Positions 18,759 to 28,243 of a stretch of 64,000 nt of DNA are shown here, one piece after another. The notes beneath the pieces were generated by a model. The model did no database searches, was not told the DNA's origin, and saw only the letters and a list, made by a program, of their open reading frames with translations. The position numbers and the translations under genes are program-made. The stretch spans positions 620,001-684,000 of the forward strand of contig NZ_FNUY01000001.1 in the NCBI RefSeq assembly GCF_900108245.1, written 5' to 3'. This DNA comes from Allobosea lathyri (lineage in GTDB: Bacteria > Pseudomonadota > Alphaproteobacteria > Rhizobiales > Beijerinckiaceae). Within the stretch, counting starts at the first letter, position 1; every line of letters starts with the position of its first letter.

Positions 18759-19129
18759 GTCTCCCGCCGGCCTTCCTCGGCCTTGTGGGCATATTGCAGG
18801 GCGACAGCGAGCCCTTTCATCGGCCGCAGCAAGGCGAGGCAGACGATCACCGCCAGCGGCAGCCAGATCACCATGTGCAGCCAGATCGGCGGCTCATAAG
18901 CGATCTCGACATAAAGCGCCGCCCCAAGCACGGCGAAGCCCGCGATCAGCATGATGAAAACGGCCGGGCCATCGGCTGAGTCGGCGAAGCTGAAATCGAG
19001 GCCGCACGCATTGCAGCGCGGCCGGACCTTCAGGAAACCCTCGAACAGCTTGCCCTCGCCGCAGCGCGGGCACCGGCCCGCGATTCCGGTCTTGAAAGGG
19101 GAGGGCGGGGGCGTGTGATCGTCGGCCAT
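18755..19129 (-). CDS. DUF983 membrane protein with zinc-ribbon-like cysteines
   Basis: A 124-residue protein with the DUF983 pattern: two C-x2-C pairs in CPRCGEGKLFEGFLKV and CNACGLDF followed by two TM helices. GGAGG (19135-19139) sets the ATG at 19129. DUF983 genes sit between ctaE and surf1 in many alphaproteobacterial oxidase operons, suggesting a role in oxidase assembly, possibly metal handling; this is inference from location. Coupled to SURF1 by an ATGA overlap. Confidence 0.88.
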   Translation of the reverse strand: MADDHTPPPSPFKTGIAGRCPRCGEGKLFEGFLKVRPRCNACGLDFSFADSADGPAVFIMLIAGFAVLGAALYVEIAYEPPIWLHMVIWLPLAVIVCLALLRPMKGLAVALQYAHKAEEGRRET

Positions 19130-19150
19130 GATGGCCTCCAGAAAGAGCAA

Positions 19151-19170
19151 AGGCGGCCTCGCGGCCGCCT
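19151..19170 (-). terminator. Hairpin between ctaE and DUF983, possible attenuator
   Basis: A perfect 8-bp inverted repeat AGGCGGCC/GGCCGCCT with a four-base loop, followed on the minus strand by TTTGCTCTTTC. It lies only 12 nt before the DUF983 Shine-Dalgarno sequence and beside the palindromic repeat at 19177-19262. It could reduce readthrough into the assembly genes; a full terminator would separate them from the operon. Confidence 0.4.
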
Positions 19171-19176
19171 TACGTC

Positions 19177-19262
19177 GTCATTGCGAGAAGCGAAGCGACG
19201 AAGCAATCCAGGGTATGTCGAGCGCGGCCGCCCCTGGATTGCTTCGCTATGCTCGCAATGAC
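19177..19262. repeat. Palindromic repeat, GTCATTGCGAG type (copy 1)
   Basis: Arms GTCATTGCGAG and CTCGCAATGAC enclose the further inverted pair GAAGCAATCCAGG / CCTGGATTGCTTC. The second copy is at 31758-31841. It lies between ctaE and DUF983 inside the oxidase operon. Confidence 0.9.
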
Positions 19263-19270
19263 GGGTGAGG

Positions 19271-20137
19271 TCAGTGCGCCGCCGCAGCGACGCCGGAGCC
19301 CGCGCCCCAGACATAGATCGAGGCGAACAGGAACAGCCAGACCACGTCGACGAAATGCCAGTACCAGGCGGCGAACTCGAAGCCGAGATGCTGGTCCGGC
19401 TTGAAGTGGCCGAGATAGACCCGGTACAGGCAGATCGCCAGGAAGATCGTCCCGATGATCACATGGAAGCCGTGGAAGCCGGTCGCCATGAAGAAGGTCG
19501 AGCCGTAGATGTGTCCGGCGAATGCGAAGGTGGCGTGGGAGTACTCGTAGGCCTGCGTCATCGTGAACAGGATGCCGAGGATCACGGTCAACCACAGGCC
19601 CTGCTTCAAGCCCTTGCGATCGCCATGGATCAGCGCGTGATGCGCCCAGGTCACTGTGGTGCCCGAGGTCAGCAGGATCAGCGTGTTGAGCAGCGGCAGG
19701 TGCCAGGGATCGAAGGTGGCGATGCCCTTGGGCGGCCAGACGCCGCCGGTGAACTCCTGCCGGGTGTAGTTGATCGCCTCGCCCGAGAAGAGGCTGGCGT
19801 CGAAATAGGCCCAGAACCACGCAACGAAGAACATCACCTCGGAGGCGATGAACATCAGCATGCCGTAGCGATGGTGGATCTGCACGACCTTGGTGTGGTG
19901 TCCCTCGTGCTCTGCCTCGCGGGTCACGTCCATCCACCAGGCCAGCATCGTGTAGAGCACGCCGAGCATGCCGACGCCGAAGATCAGCGGGCCGAGCTTC
20001 ATGCCGCCGATCGACATGGCCTTCATCCACATCACCGCGCCCATGGCCAGCACGGTCGCGCTGGCGGCGCCGACGAGCGGCCACGGGCTCGGATCGACGA
20101 GATGGTAGTCGTGGTTCTTGGTATGGGCCCCGGCCAT
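19271..20137 (-). CDS. ctaE: Cytochrome c oxidase subunit III
   Basis: Core subunit of the aa3-type proton-pumping oxidase, contributing to proton uptake and stability of subunit I. A 288-residue protein with seven TM helices; MAGAHTKNHDYHLVDPSPWP is the conserved N-terminus and FFMATGFHGFHVIIGTIFL with YWHFVDVVWLFLF the conserved C-terminal helices. The ATG at 20137 has GGAG about 9 nt upstream; the frame is open to 20188 but the extension is unlike the family. It follows ctaG by 54 bp in the operon. Confidence 0.97.
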   Translation of the reverse strand: MAGAHTKNHDYHLVDPSPWPLVGAASATVLAMGAVMWMKAMSIGGMKLGPLIFGVGMLGVLYTMLAWWMDVTREAEHEGHHTKVVQIHHRYGMLMFIASEVMFFVAWFWAYFDASLFSGEAINYTRQEFTGGVWPPKGIATFDPWHLPLLNTLILLTSGTTVTWAHHALIHGDRKGLKQGLWLTVILGILFTMTQAYEYSHATFAFAGHIYGSTFFMATGFHGFHVIIGTIFLAICLYRVYLGHFKPDQHLGFEFAAWYWHFVDVVWLFLFASIYVWGAGSGVAAAAH

Positions 20138-20191
20138 CGTATCAGTCTCCGCGTCCGACTTTTCGCTCAGCGCTCGTTTCCGGCGCAATTT

Positions 20192-20827
20192 TTACAGGTT
20201 CGATTTGCTTGCGTCACCCTTGGCGGGGTCGCTTTTGCCTTCGGCTACCGGCTGCCCCGCCTTGGAGGCGAAGTAAGTGTATGACAGCGTGATCGAATTC
20301 ACGCCGTCGAGCTCGCGGTTCTGCGCGATCTCGGGATCGATATAGAACACGACCGGAGCCTCCAGCGTCTCGCCCGGCTGGAGCGTATGCTCCGTGAAGC
20401 AGAAGCACTGGATCTTGACGAAATAGGCGGCGCCCTTTTCCGGCGCGATATTATACGTCGCGATACCCGTCGAAGGCCGGCTCGTGCGGTTGGTGATCTT
20501 GTAGAACACGGTCTGCGTCTGGCCGACCCGAAGCTTGATCTCGGGGCTCTCCGGCTCGAACTTCCAGCCCAGCCCGGGCGAGACATTGGCGTCGAAGCGC
20601 ACCGACATCGTGCGGTCGAGGATGGTGCTGGCGCCGGCCGTGCCGACCATCGGGGTGCCGCCAAAGCCCGTCGTCTTGCAGAACAGGTCGTAGAGCGGCA
20701 CGGCCGCAAAGGACAGGCCGGTCATGCCCATCGCGACGCCGGCGCAGATCAGCGCCGTGCGGCCGAGATTCTTGGGCCTTTCGACGTTCTTGGGCCTTTC
20801 GACGGGAGACGGCGCGGCGCTCATCAC
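20192..20827 (-). CDS. ctaG: Cytochrome c oxidase assembly protein CtaG/Cox11
   Basis: A copper-delivery protein that helps form the CuB site of subunit I. The 211-residue protein has a single N-terminal TM (ALICAGVAMGMTGLSFAAVPLYDLFC), the conserved LFCKTTGFGGTP with its cysteine, and the periplasmic copper motif CFCFTEH at about 145. The N-terminal cytoplasmic tail contains VERPKN twice, encoded by a perfect 18-nt tandem duplication (20769-20804). The ATG overlaps the coxF stop (ATGA). Confidence 0.96.
   Translation of the reverse strand: MMSAAPSPVERPKNVERPKNLGRTALICAGVAMGMTGLSFAAVPLYDLFCKTTGFGGTPMVGTAGASTILDRTMSVRFDANVSPGLGWKFEPESPEIKLRVGQTQTVFYKITNRTSRPSTGIATYNIAPEKGAAYFVKIQCFCFTEHTLQPGETLEAPVVFYIDPEIAQNRELDGVNSITLSYTYFASKAGQPVAEGKSDPAKGDASKSNL
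20769..20804 (-). repeat. 18-nt tandem duplication in ctaG
   Basis: Two perfect adjacent 18-nt units (20769-20786 and 20787-20804) encode the repeated hexapeptide VERPKN in the cytoplasmic tail of CtaG, before the membrane helix. The lack of any mismatch suggests a recent event. Confidence 0.9.
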
Positions 20828-20997
20828 AGCGGCCGGTTCATGATCGCGGGGCCGGTCTTGACCAGCGTCACCACGAAGAAAAACACCACGAGCCCGGCCA
20901 GCACGAGCGCGAGCGCGACGTTGCGACGCCTGCGGCGCGCCATATCCTCGGGCGAAAAGGCGGCGGGAGCCACCGGCTGCTTGCGCGGCTCGTTCAT
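20824..20997 (-). CDS. coxF: Small CoxF-like oxidase operon protein
   Basis: A 57-residue single-span membrane protein with a basic N-terminus ([15 protein letters not shown]) and one TM helix ([20 protein letters not shown]) ending in the short tail AIMNRPL. It matches the small CoxF protein found between ctaB and ctaG in Rhizobiales. Both junctions are ATGA overlaps: its ATG with the ctaB stop at 20994-20997 and its stop with the ctaG start at 20824-20827. Function is not established; position suggests an oxidase assembly or accessory role. Confidence 0.85.
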   Translation of the reverse strand: MNEPRKQPVAPAAFSPEDMARRRRRNVALALVLAGLVVFFFVVTLVKTGPAIMNRPL

Positions 20998-21950
20998 CCG
21001 ATCACCTTGGGCAGGGCCCACATCAGGCCCAGGCTGTTCTCGGCCAGAAGCACTGCGAAAAGCAGGAAGAGGTAGAGGATCGAGAAGCCGAACAGCGAAT
21101 AGGCCGCCTTGTGCGCCGCGTCGCCCTCGGTCGTCCTGAGCACGCGGACCGCCAGCGCGATCATGGCCAGGCCGGTCACGACGGAAACGACGAGATAGAT
21201 CAGGCCGCCGAAGCCCATCAGCGCGGGCAGCACGGCAACCGGCGCCATCACCAGCGAATAGGCAAGGATGTGCCGGCGGGTCGAGGCGGGTCCGGCGACA
21301 TTGGGCAGCATCGGGATGCCGGCGCGCGCATAATCGGCCGATTTGACCAGTGCCAGCGCCCAGAAATGCGGCGGGGTCCACAGGAAGATGATCGCGAACA
21401 GCACGAGCGAGCGGATGCCGAAACCGCCGGTGACGACCGCCTCGCCGATCATCGGCGGGAAGGCGCCCGCCGCGCCGCCGATGACGATGTTCTGCGGCGT
21501 CCAGCGCTTCAGCCACATCGAATAGACGACGGCGTAGAAGAAGATCGTGAAGGCGAGCATGCCCGCCGCGAGCAGATTGGCGACAAGCCCGAGCACTAAG
21601 ACTGCGCCGATCGACAGCGTCAGGCCGAAAGCGAGCGCCTCGGAAGGCAGGATGCGGCCGGCCGGTATCGGGCGCTTGGCGGTGCGGACCATCAGTGCGT
21701 CGATGTCGGCGTCGTACCACATGTTGAGGCAGCCCGACGCGCCGGCGCCGACCGCGATGGCCAGCAGCGCTGCGAACCCGATCACCGGATGTACGGTGCC
21801 CGGCGCGGTCGCCATGCCGGCAAGCGCCGTCACGATGACCAGCGACATCACGCGCGGCTTGAGCAGCGTGAAGAAATCGCGCGCCTCGCCGGTGGAGGTC
21901 AGCGCCGTGCCGTCGGTGCGGGGATCGAGCTTGTCGAACACAGCGGACAT
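20994..21950 (-). CDS. ctaB: Protoheme IX farnesyltransferase
   Basis: Converts heme B to heme O, the precursor of heme A for the oxidase encoded here. The 318-residue protein has nine TM segments and the two aspartate-rich motifs of UbiA-type prenyltransferases, [15 protein letters not shown] (about 77-91) and the later [13 protein letters not shown] / [14 protein letters not shown] loop. The 141-bp gap to ctaD holds a GC-rich hairpin (22059-22083). Confidence 0.96.
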   Translation of the reverse strand: MSAVFDKLDPRTDGTALTSTGEARDFFTLLKPRVMSLVIVTALAGMATAPGTVHPVIGFAALLAIAVGAGASGCLNMWYDADIDALMVRTAKRPIPAGRILPSEALAFGLTLSIGAVLVLGLVANLLAAGMLAFTIFFYAVVYSMWLKRWTPQNIVIGGAAGAFPPMIGEAVVTGGFGIRSLVLFAIIFLWTPPHFWALALVKSADYARAGIPMLPNVAGPASTRRHILAYSLVMAPVAVLPALMGFGGLIYLVVSVVTGLAMIALAVRVLRTTEGDAAHKAAYSLFGFSILYLFLLFAVLLAENSLGLMWALPKVIG

Positions 21951-22058
21951 GGGTTCAGTCGTTTCAATTCCTGCAGCGCCACTTCGCGGCGCGTGATCTT
22001 CGGAAGCGGCTTTGCCGCCCGTCTCCGAAACGTCCGATAGGGCGTTCGGGAGAGAGGC

Positions 22059-22083
22059 GGCGGCGGGCGCTGGGCCCGCCGCC
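22059..22083 (-). terminator. Strong GC hairpin between ctaD and ctaB
   Basis: A perfect 10-bp stem GGCGGCGGGC/GCCCGCCGCC with a five-base loop, 8 nt after the ctaD stop. No T-run follows on the minus strand, so it is more likely an RNA-stabilising or attenuating structure than a full terminator. It could keep ctaC-ctaD transcript levels above those of the assembly genes. Confidence 0.45.
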
Positions 22084-22091
22084 AGAAATTC

Positions 22092-23765
<1,674 letters not shown>

Positions 23766-23801
23766 TCAGGTTCGATGCGGGCCGACGGCCCGCGACGGGG
23801 T

Positions 23802-24686
23802 TCACTTCGACGAGATGGCGAGCTTGCTGCCAGCATCTTCGGCGTTGGCGAATTTCTGCTTCGCCTCGGTCAGCCAGGCGGCATAGCGCTCGGCGCTGAC
23901 GACGCGGAAGGCGATCGGCATATAGGCGTGGTTCTGTCCGCAGATGAACGAACACTGGCCGTAATAGATGCCTTCGCGATCGGCCTTGAACCAGGTTTCG
24001 TTCAGGCGGCCGGGAATGGCGTCGATCTTGATGCCGAAGGATGGCACCGTGAATTTGTGGATGACGTCGGCGCCGGTGACCTGGACGCGCACGATCTTGC
24101 CGACCGGCACGACCGCCTCGTTGTCGACCGCGAGCAGGCGCGGGGCCTCGGCGGCGGCGATCCTGTTGCTGCTGATCGCCTCGGCGCGCTGCTTCTCGTC
24201 GAGCATCAGCGAATCGAAGCCGAAAGTGCCCTGGTCCTGCGCGTATTCGTAGGACCAGTACCACTGCTTGCCGGTCACCTTCAGGGTGAGGTCGGCCTGC
24301 GGAATCTCGAGCTGCAGCTTGAGCAGGCGGAAGGACGGGATGGCGATGACGACGAGGATGAGGACGGGAATCACCGTCCAGGCCACTTCGAGCAGCGCGT
24401 TATGCGTGGTCTTCGAGGGAACCGGGTTGCTCTTCTCGTTGAAGCGCCAGGCGACATAGAGCAGCAGGCCGAGCACGAAGATCGTGATCGCGAAGATGAT
24501 CACGTTGAGCCAGTCATGGAACCAGTGGATGTATTCCGAGACCTCGGTCGCGGCACCCTGAAGGTTCAACTGCCAGGGGCTCGGCATGCCGGTTCCCGCG
24601 CTGGCGCTGCCGGAAACAATTGCCGTCGCTGCGACGGCAAGGGCTCCAGCGGCCACGGTTGCAATGGTCCTGCTCAGAAATCGCAT
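23802..24686 (-). CDS. ctaC: Cytochrome c oxidase subunit II
   Basis: Carries the CuA centre that accepts electrons from cytochrome c. The 294-residue protein has a signal peptide (MRFLSRTIATVAAGALAVAA...ASA), two TM helices (about 55-105) and a cupredoxin domain. The CuA ligands are visible in GQCSFICGQNHAYMPI (two Cys, His, Met) with the upstream His in DVIHKFTVPSFG, and the aromatic electron-entry patch is QWYWSYEY. The ATG at 24686 directly precedes the signal peptide; ATG 24707 is also possible and the frame is open to 24842. First gene of the oxidase operon. Confidence 0.97.
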   Translation of the reverse strand: MRFLSRTIATVAAGALAVAATAIVSGSASAGTGMPSPWQLNLQGAATEVSEYIHWFHDWLNVIIFAITIFVLGLLLYVAWRFNEKSNPVPSKTTHNALLEVAWTVIPVLILVVIAIPSFRLLKLQLEIPQADLTLKVTGKQWYWSYEYAQDQGTFGFDSLMLDEKQRAEAISSNRIAAAEAPRLLAVDNEAVVPVGKIVRVQVTGADVIHKFTVPSFGIKIDAIPGRLNETWFKADREGIYYGQCSFICGQNHAYMPIAFRVVSAERYAAWLTEAKQKFANAEDAGSKLAISSK

Positions 24687-25054
24687 CGATCCGACATAGC
24701 TCCTCATCGTGCCCGGCATGGAGCCCCTTGATAGGCTCATGTCCATGCATGGCAAAGCGCGACCGCGAGGCCACCTTGCTCTTCGAGATTGCGATAAATC
24801 AAAGATCACGCTTGCGCCAGAGGGGCAATGCGAGCCGTCCACCCCAGCCGTGCGGCATAATCACGCTAGGCCGGGCAGAAGCCGCGGCCGCATTGCCGTC
24901 CGCGCCTTGACAGGACCGGGCCTGCATGGTCCCAACGCATTCAACGCTGAAGCAGCAGTCGGATTCATGGAGCACGGGCCGGTTTTCCGCCTGAATTCTG
25001 CTCCTTAAACGTCATCAGGCCCGGCCGCTGCGCCGGTTTGGAGGGTTAGCAGGG
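24687..25054. promoter_or_regulatory. Divergent upstream region of ctaC and the IalB gene
   Basis: 368 bp without a gene, holding promoters for the minus-strand oxidase operon and the plus-strand ialB-like gene. Visible details are a small hairpin GAGCC...GGCTC (24721-24738) and a 14-nt sequence TTGCGATAAATCAA at 24789-24802 that fits the TTG(A/C)-N6-(T/G)CAA FixK/FNR pattern, 103 nt upstream of ctaC. The site is weak evidence, since such a match can occur by chance in 64 kb. No clear -35/-10 pair was recognised. Confidence 0.4.
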
Positions 25055-25564
25055 ATGGGCAAGATATTCGGACCTGTCTGTGCGGCGGTCTTCGCGGTGA
25101 TCGGCGCCTGTCTCGCCATCGGCCCGGCTTTCGCTCAGGGCGCGGTCAGGTCGACGCATGGTGACTGGCAGATGCGCTGCGAGGTGCCGCCCGGCGCCAA
25201 GGCAGAACAATGCGCGCTCGTGCAGAACGTCGCGGCCGAGGATCGGCCGAATCTGACGCTCCTCGTCATCGTCCTGAAGACGGCGGACCAGAAGAGCAGG
25301 CTCCTGCGCGTGGTCGCGCCGCTCGGCGTGTTGCTGCCCTCGGGGCTCGGTCTCAAGATCGACGACAAGGATATCGGCCGCGCCGGCTTCGTGCGCTGCC
25401 TGACGACGGGTTGTGTTGCGGAAGTGGTGATGGACGATACGCTGCTTGGACAGCTCAAGGCTGGCAAGAGCGCCACTTTCATCGTGTTTCAGACGCCGGA
25501 AGAGGGGGTGGGCGTGCCCGTTTCGCTCACCGGCTTCGGTCCTGGCGTGGAGGCCTTGCCGTGA
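25055..25564 (+). CDS. Invasion-associated locus B (IalB) family protein
   Basis: A 169-residue exported protein with a signal peptide (MGKIFGPVCAAVFAVIGACLAIGPAFAQ) and the IalB fold pattern: HGDWQMRCEVPPG, CALVQNV, GLGLKIDD, and two cysteine pairs (C in RCLTTGCVAEV). IalB was named for Bartonella erythrocyte invasion, but homologues occur throughout Rhizobiales in free-living species, so an envelope role is the safer reading. Its TGA overlaps the GTG start of the next gene (GTGA at 25561), so the two are co-translated. Confidence 0.9.
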   Translation: MGKIFGPVCAAVFAVIGACLAIGPAFAQGAVRSTHGDWQMRCEVPPGAKAEQCALVQNVAAEDRPNLTLLVIVLKTADQKSRLLRVVAPLGVLLPSGLGLKIDDKDIGRAGFVRCLTTGCVAEVVMDDTLLGQLKAGKSATFIVFQTPEEGVGVPVSLTGFGPGVEALP

Positions 25565-26175
25565 TTGTTGCGAATTTTCGCCAGCCGCGTTGGCTGATTC
25601 TTCCGGTTCTATGCCTGGGCCTGGCCGGCTGCGGCTCCTCGGGGTCGTCCTCGGGCCAGCCAAGCGCGTTTCAGAAATTCAGCAACGTCGTGATGTTCCA
25701 GTCGACGACGCCGCCGGCACCCAACCAGTTGCCGAAGGAAGAGCAGGAAGAAACTCAAGTCTGCCCCGAGGTCATCATTGCCGATGGCGGGGCGGCGCTT
25801 CGTTCCCAGTCGGGCGGCGATAGCGGCAGCCTGCGCCATCAGATCTCGATTCTGAACGTCGCTCGCGAGTGCACTCCGACAGGCGGCGGCGGTTTCCGTC
25901 TCAAGGTCGGCGCGGAAGGTCGCGTGTTGCTCGGCCCGGCCGGCGGCGCGGGCAGCTATAGCGCGACGCTGACCATCCAGGTCCTGCGTGGAACCACCGT
26001 CGTCGCGCGCCGCGCCTCCCGGGTTGGCGGCACGATCCCCAGCGGCCAGGGTGGAACCGACTTCTCGCATGTCGAAGATGGGATCATCGTCCCGCCCGGT
26101 AGCGGCGATGTCGAGATCATCATCGGCCTGAGCGCCGGCGGCGCTGCCACGCCTGTGCGCAGCCGCCGCAGATAG
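25561..26175 (+). CDS. Lipoprotein coupled to the IalB gene
   Basis: A 204-residue protein starting at a GTG that overlaps the ialB-like stop. It has a signal peptide with a lipobox (VLCLGLAGC, cysteine at about residue 21) followed by a Ser/Gly linker and a beta-rich domain (ISILNVARECTPTGGGGFRLKVGAEGRVLLGP). Two further cysteines, in TQVCPEVI and ARECTP, could pair. I do not recognise a named family beyond small alphaproteobacterial lipoproteins. The coupling suggests the lipoprotein and IalB protein act together in the envelope. Confidence 0.75.
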   Translation: MIVANFRQPRWLILPVLCLGLAGCGSSGSSSGQPSAFQKFSNVVMFQSTTPPAPNQLPKEEQEETQVCPEVIIADGGAALRSQSGGDSGSLRHQISILNVARECTPTGGGGFRLKVGAEGRVLLGPAGGAGSYSATLTIQVLRGTTVVARRASRVGGTIPSGQGGTDFSHVEDGIIVPPGSGDVEIIIGLSAGGAATPVRSRRR

Positions 26176-26255
26176 CCACAGCGATAGCCGGGAAACGAGA
26201 CGGCGCCCGATTGACTCCGGGGGCCGGTCTTGTATCTCTGCCTCAGCCGTAAAAT

Positions 26256-26461
26256 CCCCGCGGGAGAGACCGGGTCCGGACTTAGAAATCCGGATTCGGC
26301 GCCGAAGGCGCAACCGCCCCGGAAACGCTCAGGCAAATGGACCGCGTGGGACTTGGCGCTCTGGAAAGCGGCGGAAGCGATTCCGCCCACCGACGGGTGT
26401 AACTCGTCCGGCTGATTGCGCCGGTGCGGGGAAATCTCTCAGGTTCCAAGACAGAGGGGGC
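26256..26461 (+). promoter_or_regulatory. Tandem glycine riboswitch upstream of gcvT
   Basis: Two glycine-aptamer-like units lie in the 340-bp leader of gcvT. Unit 1 (about 26259-26346) shows GCGGGAGAG, GGCGCCGAAGGCGCAACCGCC, CGGAAACGCTCAGGCAAA and closing GGACCGC. Unit 2 (about 26357-26458) shows CTCTGGAAAGCGGCGGAAGC, a variable arm, GGGGAAATCTCTCAGG and closing ACAGAGGG. Unit 2 departs more from the usual core. Glycine binding is expected to turn on the downstream cleavage-system genes; the expression platform is probably the hairpin at 26467-26484 near the gcvT start. Confidence 0.88.
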
Positions 26462-26466
26462 GCGCT

Positions 26467-26484
26467 CCGGACAGTTCCGTCCGG
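26467..26484 (+). promoter_or_regulatory. Expression-platform hairpin of the glycine riboswitch
   Basis: A 6-bp perfect stem CCGGAC/GTCCGG with a six-base loop starts six bases after aptamer 2 and 32 nt before the gcvT ATG. No U-run follows, so control at translation initiation is more likely than transcription termination. Inference from position. Confidence 0.45.
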
Positions 26485-26515
26485 GGCTTGCGCTTGACTC
26501 TGGAAGGGGCCGTCC

Positions 26516-27673
26516 ATGGCTGCCGAGGCCGCTGAATCCGACATTGCGAGCGCTGTTGCGCCGCTCAAGACCCCGCTCCATTCCCGTCATGTCGCATTGG
26601 GCGCCCGCATGGTACCTTTCGCCGGCTACGACATGCCGGTGCAGTACCCGTCGGGCATTCTGACCGAGCACAACTGGACGCGCGAAAAGGCCGGCCTTTT
26701 CGATGTCTCGCATATGGGGCAGGCCTTCCTCATCGGCCCCGACCACGAGACGACGGCGCGCGCGCTCGAGGCGCTGATTCCCGCCGATATCCTGAACCTT
26801 GCTCCAGGCAAGCAGCGCTATTCGCAGCTCCTGAACGAGGAGGGCGGCATACTCGACGATCTGATGGTGACGCGCTCAGCCGATCCCGACGAGGACGGCG
26901 CGCTCTATCTGGTGGTCAACGCCGCCTGCAAGAATGAGGACTATCCCCATATCGAGGCGCGCCTGCCCGCCAATGTGAAGCTCGTCCGGGCCGAGCATCG
27001 CGGCCTGATCGCCATTCAGGGACCTGCGGCTGCCGAGGCGCTGGCCGCGCTTGCGCCCGAGGCTGCCGAGATGGGCTTCATGACCTCGCGCTCGATGAAG
27101 GTCGCCGGCATCAAGGCCAATCTCAGCCGCTCCGGCTATACGGGCGAGGATGGCTACGAGATTTCCGCCGCAGCCGGCAAGATCGGCGAGATCTGGGACA
27201 CGCTTCTGCTCGACGCTCGTGTCAAGCCGATCGGGCTTGGTGCGCGTGATTCGCTCAGGCTTGAAGCCGGGCTTTGCCTCTACGGTCACGACATCGACAC
27301 CACGACCTCGCCGGTCGAAGGCGCGCTGACCTGGTCGATCCAGAAGCGCCGCCGCGAAGAGGGCGGTTTTCCCGGTGCTGCCCGCATCCAGCGCGAATTC
27401 GCGGAAGGTGTGACCCGCGTTCGCGTCGGCCTGCTGCCGGAAGGCCGTGCCCCCGCGCGCGAAGGCGCGGAGATTGCCACGCCCGAGGGCGAAATCGTCG
27501 GCAAGGTCACCTCGGGCGGCTTCGGCCCGACGCTGAACGCACCTCTTGCCATGGGCTATGTCGCAAAGGCTCATTCGGCTCCTGGCACGCGGCTTGATCT
27601 GATCGTGCGCGGCAAGCCGCTGCCGGCCGTCGTCGCCGCGATGCCCTTCGTCCCCAACCGTTACAAGCGCTGA
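26516..27673 (+). CDS. gcvT: Glycine cleavage system T protein (aminomethyltransferase)
   Basis: Transfers the methylene group from the aminomethylated H protein to tetrahydrofolate, releasing ammonia. The 385-residue protein shows TPLHSRHVALGARMVPFAGYDMPVQY at the N-terminus, GLFDVSHMGQ, LSRSGYTGEDGYEI, and the folate-binding region GLGARDSLRLEAGLCLYGHDID at about 240-261. The C-terminal barrel domain contains RVGLLPEGRAPAREG. First gene of the gcv operon under the glycine riboswitch; gcvH follows after 29 bp. Confidence 0.97.
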   Translation: MAAEAAESDIASAVAPLKTPLHSRHVALGARMVPFAGYDMPVQYPSGILTEHNWTREKAGLFDVSHMGQAFLIGPDHETTARALEALIPADILNLAPGKQRYSQLLNEEGGILDDLMVTRSADPDEDGALYLVVNAACKNEDYPHIEARLPANVKLVRAEHRGLIAIQGPAAAEALAALAPEAAEMGFMTSRSMKVAGIKANLSRSGYTGEDGYEISAAAGKIGEIWDTLLLDARVKPIGLGARDSLRLEAGLCLYGHDIDTTTSPVEGALTWSIQKRRREEGGFPGAARIQREFAEGVTRVRVGLLPEGRAPAREGAEIATPEGEIVGKVTSGGFGPTLNAPLAMGYVAKAHSAPGTRLDLIVRGKPLPAVVAAMPFVPNRYKR

Positions 27674-27702
27674 TCCTTCATCCCCTTTCCGGAGACAAGA
27701 CC

Positions 27703-28077
27703 ATGGCCGAGACCCGCTACACCAAGGACCACGAATACATCCGCATCGAAGGCGATACCGGCATCGTCGGCATCAGCGACTACGCCCAGTCGCAGCTTGG
27801 CGATGTCGTCTTCGTCGAGCTCCCTCCTGTCGGCAAGGCGATTGCAAAGGGAGCCGAGGCGGCGGTCGTCGAGAGCGTCAAGGCCGCGTCGGAAGTCTAT
27901 GCGCCCGTCTCCGGTGACGTCGTCGCGGTCAACAGCGAACTCGAGGCTGCCCCGGGAACGGTGAACGAGGATCCGGCCGGCAAGGGCTGGTTCGTCAAGC
28001 TCAAGCTCAGCAACGCCGCCGAGCTGGAAGGCCTGATGAGCGAGGCCGAGTACCAGGATTACGTCAAGACGCTTTGA
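27703..28077 (+). CDS. gcvH: Glycine cleavage system H protein
   Basis: Lipoyl carrier that shuttles the aminomethyl group from P to T protein. The 124-residue protein has the lipoylation lysine K60 in [17 protein letters not shown], the N-terminal YTKDHEYIR, and the C-terminal [10 protein letters not shown]. Good Shine-Dalgarno sequence (GGAGACAAG) before the ATG. A long palindromic repeat lies between it and gcvPA. Confidence 0.97.
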   Translation: MAETRYTKDHEYIRIEGDTGIVGISDYAQSQLGDVVFVELPPVGKAIAKGAEAAVVESVKAASEVYAPVSGDVVAVNSELEAAPGTVNEDPAGKGWFVKLKLSNAAELEGLMSEAEYQDYVKTL

Positions 28078-28089
28078 AGCGACCTCGCC

Positions 28090-28231
28090 GTCATTCCGGG
28101 GCGCTGCGAAGCAGCGAGCCCGGAACCCAGAACCGATGCCGGTTCCGGAAAGTGGCGGTCCGTTCCAGCTTCCTTGCACCACTTTCGTTTCTGGGTTCCG
28201 GGCTCCTCGCTGCGCTCGGCCCCGGAATGAC
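28090..28231. repeat. Palindromic repeat, GTCATTCCGGGG type, gcvH-gcvPA junction
   Basis: Arms GTCATTCCGGGG and CCCCGGAATGAC, with a second inverted pair AGCCCGGAACCCAGAA / TCTGGGTTCCGGGCT inside. The whole 142-nt element can fold into one long imperfect hairpin. It ends 12 nt before the gcvPA ATG, next to that gene's GAGGA ribosome binding site. Confidence 0.9.
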
Positions 28232-28243
28232 CGAGGAAATTCC

